DNA of 64,000 bases from Muricea muricata (taxonomy: Eukaryota; Cnidaria; Anthozoa; Malacalcyonacea; Plexauridae), in NCBI GenBank assembly GCA_963855995.1, contig OY979716.1, forward strand, positions 50,043,379-50,107,378, written 5' to 3'. The notes under the pieces are model-generated. The model did no database searches. It saw only the letters and a list, made by a program, of their open reading frames with translations, and was not told where the DNA came from. Position 1 is the first letter of the stretch. Each line of letters begins with the position of its first letter. Shown in pieces: positions 43,096-56,865 of the stretch. Both the position numbers and the translations under genes were made by a program.

Positions 43096-45384
43096 CTCGT
43101 CTTTTCTGTTCCGTCGTCTGCAGTTTTTTACATGCTCCCCTTGCGTGCCTTTCGTACTCCTGGCATGGGAAGCCCTTGAAAATCTAAAGTACGTCTTGAA
43201 GGCTTCTAAAAATTAACAAGAAAATGCTTTGTAAGTTAAGATCTACAGTATAAAGCATAAAGGCTTAGCATTGATCCTTTTAAGAACCAGAATAGTTAAA
43301 ATATTCAATTGTGGATTGGCAAAAATATTGCGGGATCAGCATTTCAAATAGCGCACACATTGGTCATTGCATTGTCCAGATCAGTTACAATCAAACTATA
43401 ACTTTTTTGTAACAGTTTTCGTAACTGTCTTACTTGTCTATATATTCAATCTTATTTGATACTAAAATAACACAACCCCGACATCATTCTGCATACATAG
43501 CATAACGACTTTTCGAAAATCAAAAGTAGTTAAAATATTACACATAAATTACCAGACGTGAATTTAAATCACAACATACACACATGCAAGTGTAGTTTTA
43601 CTTATTTTACATTTTTATATGTCATGAAATAAGCAATCTCATTGACACTCAAACACCGCCACACAATATATCTCACAAGGAAGGGAACTACATAAATTCT
43701 ACCAAGTTAAATTTAAGGATTTTTTCATGAATTGGCGTGCTCAATAACTCGATTGAGCACACCAACTCATGAAAAACGCTTCCGTAATATACAATTTACA
43801 CAAAAAAAGTGAAAAATATTCTCCCGCTCATTGGCCGTGCTCAATCGTGTTTTTGAGCACGCGTTTCAACCAACGAAAAAGCTTGGTTTATAACATGTAT
43901 ATTATAATGTTATTTTTAATGAATGTTTTTTAATGTTATTTCATTTTAATAGACAAAATTTCGTTACAAAATTTTAAATTCTTAACCATGTGCGCAGCCC
44001 ACTATGGGATGTTTGCACAGTTCTTGTTCATGCCTGTCATCGCCATCGCCATGGGGTATCCGGATCCAATGTGTTGAATTTTTGGCAGTTCATTTGTGTG
44101 GGTAGCAAAAGAAAACAACTTACAGAGATTAGCTAATAAATATATGTATGCGCGCAGTTCTGTGTCTTATGTTCTTTCAGCTACAATTATATTCATATTT
44201 GTAGAAATTATTCAACTGATGCTAAATGTTTGGCGCTATTTTCTGCATCATGCCACGAGGTTAAAAAACTCCCTTAACATCCCCGCACAATGGGGGATTT
44301 TGACATAGGCGGAAATAAATTTTAGCATCTTTCTAAAATACCTTAGATTAGAACGGACGAGCATGGGCATTTCTCCGTTCCCCCATATTCATGAGTCAGT
44401 TCTTCAGAAACTTTGCGGCACAACATGTTGTTATGCTGCGAGTCGATACTAAAACAAATAGAGCACCGATATATTAGATATATGCACACAAACTACAAAC
44501 GTGTGCTTCTGTAGATCTATACAACACTTCAGAATTGTCTTGCTATATTTCAAATACCCTACCCTGTAAACAAAGCTTATTTTCCTTCCTGTTCAGAGAG
44601 TAGAAATATCCTTATGTATATCCTTAAATATTACCTTTCCTCAAACTTGAATGACAAATTACTATCATGTGCTTTCAACGTTTTCAATTTACGACGAACA
44701 TCGTTCTGTAAAAATACCAAACATTGCAAATAGCATCTTGTGTCTATGTTATAGACCAAAGTGGGTTAAAGACTGAAATAAGGAAAATAAATAAGTATAC
44801 TCTGATACACATATTTTAAAATCAGTTCCAGACTTAGCCTTACGCTCGTTTTGGATGTCGTTCACTTCAAACAATTAACTAGGCAAGTCACCTCGTTCAT
44901 ATAATCAGCCTAAAATAAGAAGACACTTCTTTTTATGATAAAATAATTGATGTTAATAGCAAGATCTCGTTAACCGTTTCCTGGGGTAGTTTCAACTGAA
45001 ATTACATCAGTCTGACTCATGATCCATGACGACATGTACCCATGTTGGTTCTGAATCATGTCTGTAGTTCCACCGCCATTCATGCGACATTTCAATATGA
45101 ACACAGCTGCAGTATTGCGAAAATGTTACAGTATAAGATTTTAGAAATTAATGAAAACTTACCCTACATAACTTCGGAACACGAATAGACCTGGCTGGTC
45201 CTGTTTGACGGACTCGGTTCCTTCCAGGAGGCAGATTCTCAATGTTGTCAACCTTCTTCTTGATTTCCTCTAAGGACGACTTTGTCTGGTCGACAGTATT
45301 TTTCATTTGTTCTCGTAAAAGTCTATTTTCGTTTACCACGTTTTGCAACAAAAGCACATATTGGTCTGACAAAGAAACGGCCAT
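43096..45384 (-). pseudogene. Coiled-coil gene copy 2, last exon missing
   Basis: Exons 45384-45163, 44705-44635 and 43183-43096 are as in copy 1. The fourth exon (MSSEES region and tail) is absent because the unit boundary at 42549 lies in intron 3. Transcripts would run into the antisense of the upstream kinase gene's truncated exon. The encoded part stops at about residue 127 of 266. Confidence 0.75.
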
Positions 45385-48146
45385 GACGATCTGATTTTAC
45401 TGTGTCTTTTGAAACTAAACTAACTCAAACGTGAACCTTGAACAAATTGGACGGTTGAGCTGTCATGCAGATATACAAAATTAGGCGGGAATGAGCAAAA
45501 TGCCTCTCATTGGACGCGAACAAGACAGCACCACAGGGATGCTGATTCACATGCTAAAAGCAAGAAACAGTCCAACACATATGGCCATAACAATTTCTCG
45601 GTGAAGCAACAATCTACGTTATTATTGACCAAACTAAAATTTCTTGTGAAGTTATTCATAACAAAATACACCATATTCGCGTCAAATGTTACATTCAATT
45701 ACCATGTATCAAGATCAATGAAACAGACGATTGTTTGCACATTATTAATAATTATTGAATAATTATTTGGTGATTGGAGGGGGGTTGATAATATAGCAAT
45801 CAGTGAAGCAATATCCGGAAAAGCGCGGGTGCGCGAATTTTGGTTCAACTTATTGTTTACACTCTGACAATCGACATCATTCTGGTTCAGCGAGGGACGG
45901 AGCGAGCACGATTTAAAGCATCTTTTCTGACTATCTGGTGGTATGAGCTTACGTACAGTCGGTTGAAATGGCGCATTTTAACTCGACATTCCACACAGCG
46001 AGTGGCGCACTTGCTACAGTTGGGATACGTCACGATCTGGGAGAAATCTCAGTACCACCAGTGACTCAGAAAGAGCAGACATCTGCGAAGCAACGTCGCC
46101 TTTCTCGGCCCAACACAATTGAGGAAATTCGACGCAAAAGACGCAAAAGGAATATGAAGGAACGGGAGAAATACAAAACAATGTCAAGAAAAGAAAAAAA
46201 ATGTAAAAAAGAACGAAAAATACATGAAGCATTTACCCAACAAGAAGATAAGATAAAAAAGCTTGTCGTACGAGTACACAAAGAAAGAAAACGTGCTGTT
46301 GATTTTTGGCGTCTGTGGGACAAGGAAAAGATGCTGCGTAGTGCAAGTACCATGTGAGTAATGTTACAAATACGTTAAAATGTCTAACTGAAAATTATTA
46401 TACCATTTACTTCACAATTATATGCAATGACCTATTGCAGTTTAAATCTGCCTCTCACCCAGAAAACTTCAGTTGACATTCTAGGAAGGGTTGTTATGAA
46501 AAATGTAATTATCAGGGGAAGGGGTACAATCAAAACCCTTTGAGAGGCTGGAAAGAATAGGAACATTTCATAGGGGGTAGAAAGAATGGGGAAATTCCTA
46601 TTTGTCAATACCAATCCCTTTTTAATACCAAATAAACCCACAAATTATGTCTTCAATACATGAAATCATTTCTCATTTTGCTGGTAGCGGCTACCATTGT
46701 ACCCAACCCAATCTTTTATAAGTAACAGACAAGGAATTATTCAGAAACTGAAGCATTTGAATATTTGGTGGTTCACCAGCTTTTAAAAGTGAAAAAGGGT
46801 GCTGTTGAACAATACCAGGTCACAGTGGTGTAGCCAGCCTGACAATTTAGTCTTGCCATGCAAATTTCAAAGTATTATCATTATTCATTTCTTTAGATAT
46901 TGATTGTTTTCATAATCATTGAATATAAAAATATTTGCACAGCAGGACTAAATCGTCAGGCTGGTTACGCTACTGCCAGGTCAGTAATTGATATTGCTGC
47001 TATCACTGGTATTGATTACCAAGTATCCTGCATTGCAATTACTAAAAATTCAAAAGGGGGTGGAGATTACATCATAGAATTTTGTCCATGTACACTCATT
47101 TTTAAAAAAGCCCTGTAGGAAATTTCCTAGGGGGAGAAGATTATACTGAGGATTAGTTTATTGTGCAACTTGCCTTTGGGGGTGTACACACAAAGGATTA
47201 CTCCACAAGGGAGATGGGATTAAAATTGCAATAGCCCAATGTGCATTTAGTCCTGTTTAGAGCATGAAGAAATTTGCCAAATCCCTAGAGAAATTCCTGT
47301 CGTAACATTTCCTCATGTCAGCAAAAATATGTTTCAGACCATGGCATGATTGCTTGTCCTAATGATTTATTACAAGAGATAGCTATTCAAAGGTATCAGT
47401 GCTAACCATTGGATTAATACAAACTGGTGTCATAAAGCTCATCAGTGTCTGATTCTAGTAATCAGCTCAGCACAATTTTAAAAACAAAAAATTGTTAATT
47501 GGTAATAAATGATAAATCTTTAGAATGTCTTATATAATTTAAGTTTAGCATGTAACAAATTGTGACAAAATGTCTCAACAATACAAACCTGTGTGCCCGT
47601 GTGCTGTCAGAAGACTGCAAATCCTATTTCAGAGACCTAAATTTTAATCATTTCCTTGTGAATGCCCATATTAAAGACCTGGTCCTACTTGAGTTGTCTA
47701 TGGTGGCCTATGAGTGCCATAACAATTACCACACTTTTTTACTATAAATTGTTACATTTTTATCACGTTTATAATAGTATAAAATTATAAATTACAATTA
47801 TTTGGTTTTACTTTATTGTAAATGAATTTTGTTTTGTTTTGTAAGAAACCTTTTAAGTTTTGTTTCGGTTTGGTTTCAGTTTTGTTTCGGTTTTGTTTTA
47901 TATCAAATCAGTTCAGCTACCTTAAAAAATAAAACTGAACTAACCCATGGCCTATGAGTGCCATAGCCCGCAGTCGCGCGTGCCAAATATATGATGTACT
48001 ATATGAAGTATGTCCTGTGACAAAATTGAGTCGAGCACCGATTCCCACGCGAGATACGGTATTTGTATTTCTATATTATCAAATATTATCATATTTTAAA
48101 ACACACTTCTGAAAGGTCTTTTCCTTTCATATCCCACAAAATAAGA

Positions 48147-49361
48147 ATGTCGAAACGAAATTTCAAAGAGGATTTCGCAAAGTTCAAAGAGAGGGTGTCG
48201 AAAAAGAGGCGAAAAGAAGATACAACATCCAAATCAGATATGGAATATATTACAGTACAACGATTGTCCTCGCATGTTGAAGGAAGATATCAAAAGTATG
48301 CTAGGATTGGACCATTAGCAAGCGTTCCTCTCGGTCGGGAACCCACAATCCAGAATATTAAAGAGGCTTGCAAGCGCTATTTCAACGTGGAAGATGGATC
48401 TAGCTGTGATGTACTAGCTGGGGAGAGAGGACCATCTTGGACGGAGACGAGCCAAATAAATAACTGGAAGGTAATCCATATCCGTTTCATTGAGGGCAGT
48501 GACGATAGCCAGTTGCGTGATGAAAAGCCGATAGATATCAGTTCCAGTCAACGGTGGAAATCTCAGGGAACCCCTACAAAAACAGCCCCTTCAAAGTCCA
48601 CCAAAGTTGCTGCCTCTGTACCTCTTAGTGCTATGCTTAAACTTGGCAAAATAATTCAACCTACTGAGGAAATAGTTACATTGCAGCTTGAAGAATTCAA
48701 GATAAATGAAAAAGCGTGGGCTCAACCATTTGAAGTTACGCTTTCTCTTGCCAAAGAGAAATTTGCCAGTGGCGGTGTCAGAGATGCTTACATTGCTACC
48801 CCTTTGTCAGGCTTGAGTCCTGGAAAATATGTATTAAAGAAAGTCCAGGAACAAAAAGTCGATGAAATTGAAAAGCTGTTTAAGTCAATTGAAGAGCACA
48901 CACGAAAAGCAGTGCAAATGAATGCACTAGTCAGAAACTTTTCTTTGACATTATCTAGTGAGGCACCAGTTGAATATGGGCAGGTCTTAAGTTACACAAA
49001 GGTTTACTTTGGGAAGCTTTATGGTGAGTTTGTAACATTAGAAGACTACCTGGAAGGCGAGTTCCAAAAATATGTCAATAACACTGGGGAGATTTTTGGA
49101 AAAGGTGAATTAACTCTCAAGGGTGAGTCATTCTGTCACTATACCTATGAAAGGTCAGGACAGCAACTTATTGTCTTAGACATTCAGGGAGTAGATCACA
49201 GTCTTTTTGACCCAGAAGTTGCCAGTTCAACTCTTATTGATTCTAGTGACAAGACAATCTTATTTTGCTGTGGCAACCTTTCTACAGATGCTATTGATAG
49301 GTTCAAGGAAGAACATGTTTGCAACAAATTTTGTCACATGCTTAAGCTAAATGAAATGTAG
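48147..49361 (+). CDS. Alpha-kinase, copy 2
   Basis: 404 residues, identical in protein sequence to copy 1 (36668-37882), with the His/His/Cys/Cys zinc site and catalytic Asp intact. Confidence 0.87.
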   Translation: MSKRNFKEDFAKFKERVSKKRRKEDTTSKSDMEYITVQRLSSHVEGRYQKYARIGPLASVPLGREPTIQNIKEACKRYFNVEDGSSCDVLAGERGPSWTETSQINNWKVIHIRFIEGSDDSQLRDEKPIDISSSQRWKSQGTPTKTAPSKSTKVAASVPLSAMLKLGKIIQPTEEIVTLQLEEFKINEKAWAQPFEVTLSLAKEKFASGGVRDAYIATPLSGLSPGKYVLKKVQEQKVDEIEKLFKSIEEHTRKAVQMNALVRNFSLTLSSEAPVEYGQVLSYTKVYFGKLYGEFVTLEDYLEGEFQKYVNNTGEIFGKGELTLKGESFCHYTYERSGQQLIVLDIQGVDHSLFDPEVASSTLIDSSDKTILFCCGNLSTDAIDRFKEEHVCNKFCHMLKLNEM

Positions 49362-49843
49362 GCAATTTATAACCAAGTGTGAAACATGGAAAGACATTAA
49401 CATACTTGAAAGAAAGAATATCTGTACATTGTTTACTTAACCTAAGGGGATTTTAACTGAAAGCAAACATTTTAAGGCTTTGTTTATTCTTGTTGCACCA
49501 AAATTGTTGAAATTTACAGCAGTATAGATGTCATCTGATAAAGATACATACTGTATTAAGGTAAATTTGTGTCCAGTAGTACCACAGACCAATTAATTTT
49601 TAACAATTTGCAGTTGGTGTATTGTAGTAGGTTGTATAAAACTTGGCTCAATTGCACAATTTTTTCCATCAAACTTTATCACAAATATTATCACGAAACC
49701 TTGGTAATTATTGGGCACAAATTAGCAGTTATAAATATTGTGTTATGTGGTTCAAGTTTAATCTTTCATTGTTCAGATTTAACTTCAGTTTGTAAGATAA
49801 ATAGAAATTTTAATGAAAAAAAAGGTCGATAAAATATTTTGTC

Positions 49844-51921
49844 TTAAAAAACATTCTCATCAACATTTGCCTTCAAGTATAGGTAAGCATCCTTAGCATC
49901 ATTTGGCTTGATTTCTTCTATTTTAGGTAAGTACTTTTCACATTCTTTACGAACAGCTGGTCTTAAGTAATCATCGTTATGTTGCAAAACATCTGACAGC
50001 TCAGCAACCTCGAGCAGTTGTTCTTCTGTTATATCAATACCACATTGGTCACCACCATACTTCTCTGGAAACTGGAATATGTGCTCTGGAACTCCTGTTG
50101 GCAGCTCTTTTCCTTTTTGTTTACGTGTCCTGTGATTGTTCCAAACACACTCACGAAAAACATCTAGCTCCCTTTGGACAATTGGGATATATACATAGGC
50201 AAGTAGGTCACTACAAAAAGTTAAACAGGTTGTGTTTCTCAAAAATTTCAAGAACCACTGAGTATTTTTATAAATCAGGAATCAGGAGGATATCAGGAAT
50301 AATCTCCTGACGATGACTAAAACTTAGTCGAAAGCTAGAAAATAAAAATGTTTATTTTTGGAGTTACCGTTGTTTTATATTTTGTGTTTCTCCTTAGCTG
50401 CATGATTTTTTAGGTGTGGTGACGTATTTTCATATTTTACTGGGAGGGGCATGTGTTATCACTAAACACAGCTGCATGTAAAATGTAACTTATGCAGTTA
50501 TCATACCGGTCATTTTGATCACTGGAATCGTAATCTCCACTTTCAACTAAGAATGTAAGTTGCTCTTTAAAAAAACGCTCCATTCTTTCCAGAAGCTCCC
50601 TCCACCATCTCTCAATCTTGTTTTGGGTGGATGGCCCATATAATATTGCATCTAATGGATCATCCAAATCACCATTTTTTTCTCTGAGGAAACAATGAAT
50701 TGTGGTCATGACATCAGTTTCTGTCCCTCTGTCGACCCTCAATGTTTGTGGTAGAACTGAGAAAAATACACAATACAGCATTTCATATATTATACATGCA
50801 TGTATGAAGAAAGTATGATATTCTCACTTCAAGCTACTGTAGTGAGCCACCAGAGAAATAGCAAAATTATAAATAATGTAAAACAATACAACATCCTACC
50901 CCTAGACTTAAATAGGTACTCCAAGTAGAACCTTCCTATTACCAAAGGGTTATTGTTCGTTGTCCATACTCTGAGAAAATTCATCCTACCACTATAAGTA
51001 TCAAGGCCACCGTAAATGCACAAAGGAAACATAGACTTTTGATAGCCACAAAGCTTGTCCTGCCCATCCAAGGACATAGTACTGTTGGATCCCTGTTGAT
51101 TAACAAAATCATAAAAAAATAATAAGCTAGCCTTCATGGTATAGTAAAAATGACCAAGAAAAATAAGACAAACTGATCTTGGAGCAACATTCTCAATAAG
51201 CATTCAAATGATTCAATAAGGCTCTTTATTAAGTAACATCTGCATTCCCCAGGTGGCTTTTATAACAGAGACCCCCCCCCCCATTTTATACAGTATTGCT
51301 ACCCTGGGGACAAGAAAACTCTAAATCCCAACCCTAGGGAAATTTCAATTATTATCAATTGCCTGTAAAGCAATGACTTGTACAATGCAAAGAACAGAAT
51401 CGTCAGAATATGCTTCCAGTTGTCAAAGGTCATGTATAAACAACATAGTTGACAGCCCAAATTCCTTGTGTTTGAACAATAACGTTAGAACTTACTCCGC
51501 TCACAAATACGTTCGTTCTTCGTGGCCGTTTCGCCTTTCCAATTCCACCTCTAGATTTCAGTCCTTCTGGATCTGCTTCCCCCATCACAGCATAAACTAA
51601 ATCGCGCGAGGCATTGAGCCCATGCACCTCTCTAACTTTCTGCTGCATTGCTCGATAACCCAAAAGAACACCTGGACCGTCTAACTCTTTTTTCACAGCT
51701 CTCTTTACGTCTTCCAAGTCAATTTCATAGTCCGTGTATTTGATGCCAAAGTGCTGAAGCCTACGACTTAAACTGCGAATGCTCCATGCATACATGGGAT
51801 AATGCACAATCATGAAATCTAAAATCTCTTCACGTCTTAAATTCTGCCGTACATATTTTTCAAGGTCTTGTCTCATCTCTTCATCATTTTCCCAATCGTT
51901 GTTTCTAATGCGTTCCGCCAT
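49844..51921 (-). CDS. IS3EU-like transposase, copy 2 (intact)
   Basis: Exons 51921-51496, 51092-50900, 50756-50507 and 50210-49844 give an uninterrupted 411-residue reading from an ATG (MAERIRNNDWEN). It has the HTH and the D151/D215/E255 triad described for copy 1. Unlike copy 1 the start codon is present. If the predicted introns are removed correctly this copy could make a full-length transposase. Confidence 0.85.
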
Positions 51922-54576
51922 ATTTATAAAAGTGCTCCTGTGTGGATATACTTTATGTATGATATATTTGGCACGTGGGACTGCGGGCTATGGCTATCTA
52001 ATCTGTGCTATGGCACTCATAGGCCATGGGTTAGTTCAGTTTTATTTTTTAATGTAACTGAACTGATTTGATATAAAACAAAACCGAAACAAAACTGAAA
52101 CCAAACCAAAACAAAACTTAAAAGGTTTCTTACAAAACAAAACAAAATTCGTTTACAATAAAGTAAAACCAAATAATTGTAATTTATAATTTTATACTAT
52201 TATGAACGTGATAAAAATGTAACAATTTATAGTAAAAAGGTGTGGTAATTGTTATGGCACTCATAGGCCACCATAGTTGTCCCTTTGGCACTTAAAAATT
52301 CAATAAAATGTATGTTCCAGCTGCTTGGTCATAAGCATGAAAAATGTCTTCAGAGATGTTGTTTAGATCATTTTATATAGTAATAGTGTTTACATCATAC
52401 CAGTCAAGTGGTTAGCTAAGTGGCCACCAGGTGAATCAGAGGTAAAAATGCTTTGTTTGAATAATTTTAGAAACGTACATCAGATTGAAAAGGAAAATAT
52501 TGAAGATATTAATGAAGACATTGATGATTTGATTGGTGAAGGTAAATTTGGAACATGTATGAAAAAAGTGTATAGAGGCCATGTTGTTGCTGTGAAGTAC
52601 TATAAAGAGAATTCCTTAGCATCAGATGTGGAGAAAGAAGCAATGATGATAAATACATTTGATCATCCAGGTGAATACTTAACATTGTCTCAGTCTCAAT
52701 TCCAAAAAGAAAATGTATACTATGTTCATATTAACAACCAATCATCTTTCTTTTTATACATGCTAATGCCCTGGTGCTGCCTTGTGTAATTTGTTGCACT
52801 AGTTTCTAGCTTGTTCGTGCAAACAATAGTTCAAGGCCATCGGAAGCATATTGATATTGGGGGGCTGGCAACAGTAGAAACCAGAATTATTATAAATCTG
52901 AATTAGGTTCACACTTTTCTAGTCTGGGTGTTTTGCTCTGCCTTAGAAAGATTGAAATTATTGGGAGGGGGGCTCAAGCTCAAGCCCCCCCCCCCCCCTC
53001 CCCCCAGCCCCCCACTTTTGATGGACTATTGGGACTGTTAGGCCAGGCAACTTTGCTTAGCAAGAGAAATTAATACTTATAAACATAAGTACTGTAAAGT
53101 AAAGTTAATAACAGTACAGTGATGGATCTAGAGCGTTAATTGGGGGGGGGGGGGTGCATATTCATATTATTCAGGTTCTGACCGATTAATTTCTTTTGAA
53201 ATAAGGTTGATTTCAAAAGAAATTGGTCGGGCAGAACCTGAATATATGAATATGCACCCTCTCAAATAATGCTCAAGATCCACCTATGTAACAGTATAAG
53301 TACTGTACAGTACATTATTGAAATGCTAAATTTTAATGCTTCTTGATGGAGCCAGTGACTACACTCCATCCTATTTTTTCCTTTTGATTTGAAGCATGCT
53401 AAACAATGAACAATCAGTTAAGTACACACAGGGCCAGATATAGCATTAGGTCAAGAAATTAAACACTGAGAAATAAAATCAAAATCATGTGGCATTAAGT
53501 AAAATAATCTGGTGTTTGAAAGGGTCATATAGTAAAGTTGAGTATCTCAGGGTACTGTACATTCTGTACATGTACAGTGGGTTAAAATCTGTTTTACCAA
53601 AAGATTTTGTGTTTTAGGTTTACCATTTGTTTTTGGTATGAATGTGCAAAATAAGCCCTACATCCTTGTTACTGAATTTTATGGAATTGATGGCCAATGT
53701 GTGACGTTAGCAAATGCTCTCAAGGGTAGGTTGACACTGAATGTATTACAATGGGCAGGCATATTGGGAAAAATATCTGAAGCTCTTTCTCATATCCACA
53801 GTAAAGGGTATATCCATGGTGATATAAAAAGTGACAATATTGTGATCAGAAGTGCATGTGGTTCATACATGCCCATAATAATAGATTTTGGCAAAGCAAA
53901 AAAGTCTGGTGAGGCAAAAAAGTATAAACTGACTGAGAATGAAAAAGAGAAATACAGTAGAAAATACAAACACATTGCACCAGAAGTTGTGTAGGGAAGG
54001 CATCCCAAATCTGCAGCCAGTGATATATATAGCAATAGACATGCAAAAAATAATTATGGCACAAAGCTCGGGGTTTCAGCTTAACGGTATGCCTATACGT
54101 GTAATTTATAATATCTACAAAATGCCGGTCTGCATGTATGTTATGACATACAGTTGCCTATAAATGATATTTTTTATTGCTGAACATGCATCATGAGCTG
54201 AGAATGGAATATGAACATAAAGGCATGTCATGCATCCTGTTATTGACGTGCATATTTCTGCAATGCTTTTGTCGCCGGGAAAAAAGCTGAAATTAATACG
54301 CCGCTAGCTATATAACGATAGCCACTCGCTAGCAGTGAAATGGTTTTTGGATTATGTACAGTATGTAAATGTATATTTATACTTAATTCTTCCCCGGCCA
54401 TACATCAGAATTAATGTTATGGAAACCCAGCGCTATGTACAGGAAGTTGAATCTGAGTGCATGCTTGATTACAGGCAAATGCTGATATTTGTGTTGTGCA
54501 TGCCTTAAAACCGAACACGATGAAAGTATTAGCAATTTAGTTGTTTTTCATTCAGTAAAAATAATGAAACACAAAC

Positions 54577-56865
54577 CTCGTCTTTTCTGTTCCGTCGTCT
54601 GCAGTTTTTTACATGCTCCCCTTGCGTGCCTTTCGTACTCCTGGCATGGGAAGCCCTTGAAAATCTAAAGTACGTCTTGAAGGCTTCTAAAAATTAACAA
54701 GAAAATGCTTTGTAAGTTAAGATCTACAGTATAAAGCATAAAGGCTTAGCATTGATCCTTTTAAGAACCAGAATAGTTAAAATATTCAATTGTGGATTGG
54801 CAAAAATATTGCGGGATCAGCATTTCAAATAGCGCACACATTGGTCATTGCATTGTCCAGATCAGTTACAATCAAACTATAACTTTTTTGTAACAGTTTT
54901 CGTAACTGTCTTACTTGTCTATATATTCAATCTTATTTGATACTAAAATAACACAACCCCGACATCATTCTGCATACATAGCATAACGACTTTTCGAAAA
55001 TCAAAAGTAGTTAAAATATTACACATAAATTACCAGACGTGAATTTAAATCACAACATACACACATGCAAGTGTAGTTTTACTTATTTTACATTCTTATA
55101 TGTCATGAAATAAGCAATCTCATTGACACTCAAACACCGCCACACAATATATCTCACAAGGAAGGGAACTACATAAATTCTACCAAGTTAAATTTAAGGA
55201 TTTTTTCATGAATTGGCGTGCTCAATAACTCGATTGAGCACGCCAACTCATGAAAAACGCTTCCGTAATATACAATTTACACAAAAAAAGTGAAAAATAT
55301 TCTCCCGCTCATTGGCCGTGCTCAATCGTGTTTTTGAGCACGCGTTTCAACCAACGAAAAAGCTTGGTTTATAACATGTATATTATAATGTTATTTTTAA
55401 TGAATGTTTTTTAATGTTATTTCATTTTAATAGACAAAATTTCGTTACAAAATTTTAAATTCTTAACCATGTGCGCAGCCCACTATGGGATGTTTGCACA
55501 GTTCTTGTTCATGCCTGTCATCGCCATCGCCATGGGGTATCCGGATCCAATGTGTTGAATTTTTGGCAGTTCATTTGTGTGGGTAGCAAAAGAAAACAAC
55601 TTACAGAGATTAGCTAATAAATATATGTATGCGCGCAGTTCTGTGTCTTATGTTCTTTCAGCTACAATTATATTCATATTTGTAGAAATTATTCAACTGA
55701 TGCTAAATGTTTGGCGCTATTTTCTGCATCATGCCACGAGGTTAAAAAACTCCCTTAACATCCCCGCACAATGGGGGATTTTGACATAGGCGGAAATAAA
55801 TTTTAGCATCTTTCTAAAATACCTTAGATTAGAACGGACGAGCATGGGCATTTCTCCGTTCCCCCATATTCATGAGTCAGTTCTTCAGAAACTTTGCGGC
55901 ACAACATGTTGTTATGCTGCGAGTCGATACTAAAACAAATAGAGCACCGATATATTAGATATATGCACACAAACTACAAACGTGTGCTTCTGTAGATCTA
56001 TACAACACTTCAGAATTGTCTTGCTATATTTCAAATACCCTACCCTGTAAACAAAGCTTATTTTCCTTCCTGTTCAGAGAGTAGAAATATCCTTATGTAT
56101 ATCCTTAAATATTACCTTTCCTCAAACTTGAATGACAAATTACTATCATGTGCTTTCAACGTTTTCAATTTACGACGAACATCGTTCTGTAAAAATACCA
56201 AACATTGCAAATAGCATCTTGTGTCTATGTTATAGACCAAAGTGGGTTAAAGACTGAAATAAGGAAAATAAATAAGTATACTCTGATACACATATTTTAA
56301 AATCAGTTCCAGACTTAGCCTTACGCTCGTTTTGGATGTCGTTCACTTCAAACAATTAACTAGGCAAGTCACCTCGTTCATATAATCAGCCTAAAATAAG
56401 AAGACACTTCTTTTTATGATAAAATAATTGATGTTAATAGCAAGATCTCGTTAACCGTTTCCTGGGGTAGTTTCAACTGAAATTACATCAGTCTGACTCA
56501 TGATCCATGACGACATGTACCCATGTTGGTTCTGAATCATGTCTGTAGTTCCACCGCCATTCATGCGACATTTCAATATGAACACAGCTGCAGTATTGCG
56601 AAAATGTTACAGTATAAGATTTTAGAAATTAATGAAAACTTACCCTACATAACTTCGGAACACGAATAGACCTGGCTGGTCCTGTTTGACGGACTCGGTT
56701 CCTTCCAGGAGGCAGATTCTCAATGTTGTCAACCTTCTTCTTGATTTCCTCTAAGGACGACTTTGTCTGGTCGACAGTATTTTTCATTTGTTCTCGTAAA
56801 AGTCTATTTTCGTTTACCACGTTTTGCAACAAAAGCACATATTGGTCTGACAAAGAAACGGCCAT
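54577..56865 (-). pseudogene. Coiled-coil gene copy 3, last exon missing
   Basis: Exons 56865-56644, 56186-56116 and 54664-54577 as in copy 1; the fourth exon is missing because of the unit boundary at 54030. Confidence 0.75.

Larger units (their letters stand above)
47699..52275. mobile_element. Alpha-kinase transposon, copy 2
   Basis: Same element as 36220-40796, duplicated as part of the tandem unit and not by transposition: the GTTGTC target copies and all flanking intron sequence are shared. Confidence 0.88.
42549..54029. repeat. Tandem unit copy 2 (11,481 bp)
   Basis: Head-to-tail repeat of 31070-42548. The two-base length difference comes from homopolymer tracts near 52985 and 53143. 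Private differences include T for C near 43615 and A for G in the hairpin near 43761. Confidence 0.95.
45968..54029 (+). pseudogene. Coiled-coil plus protein-kinase gene copy 2, truncated
   Basis: Exons 45968-46353, 52471-52670 and 53618-54029, as in copy 1, with the same TAG after APEVV (53992) and the same truncation at the unit boundary. Intron 1 carries the alpha-kinase transposon. Confidence 0.68.
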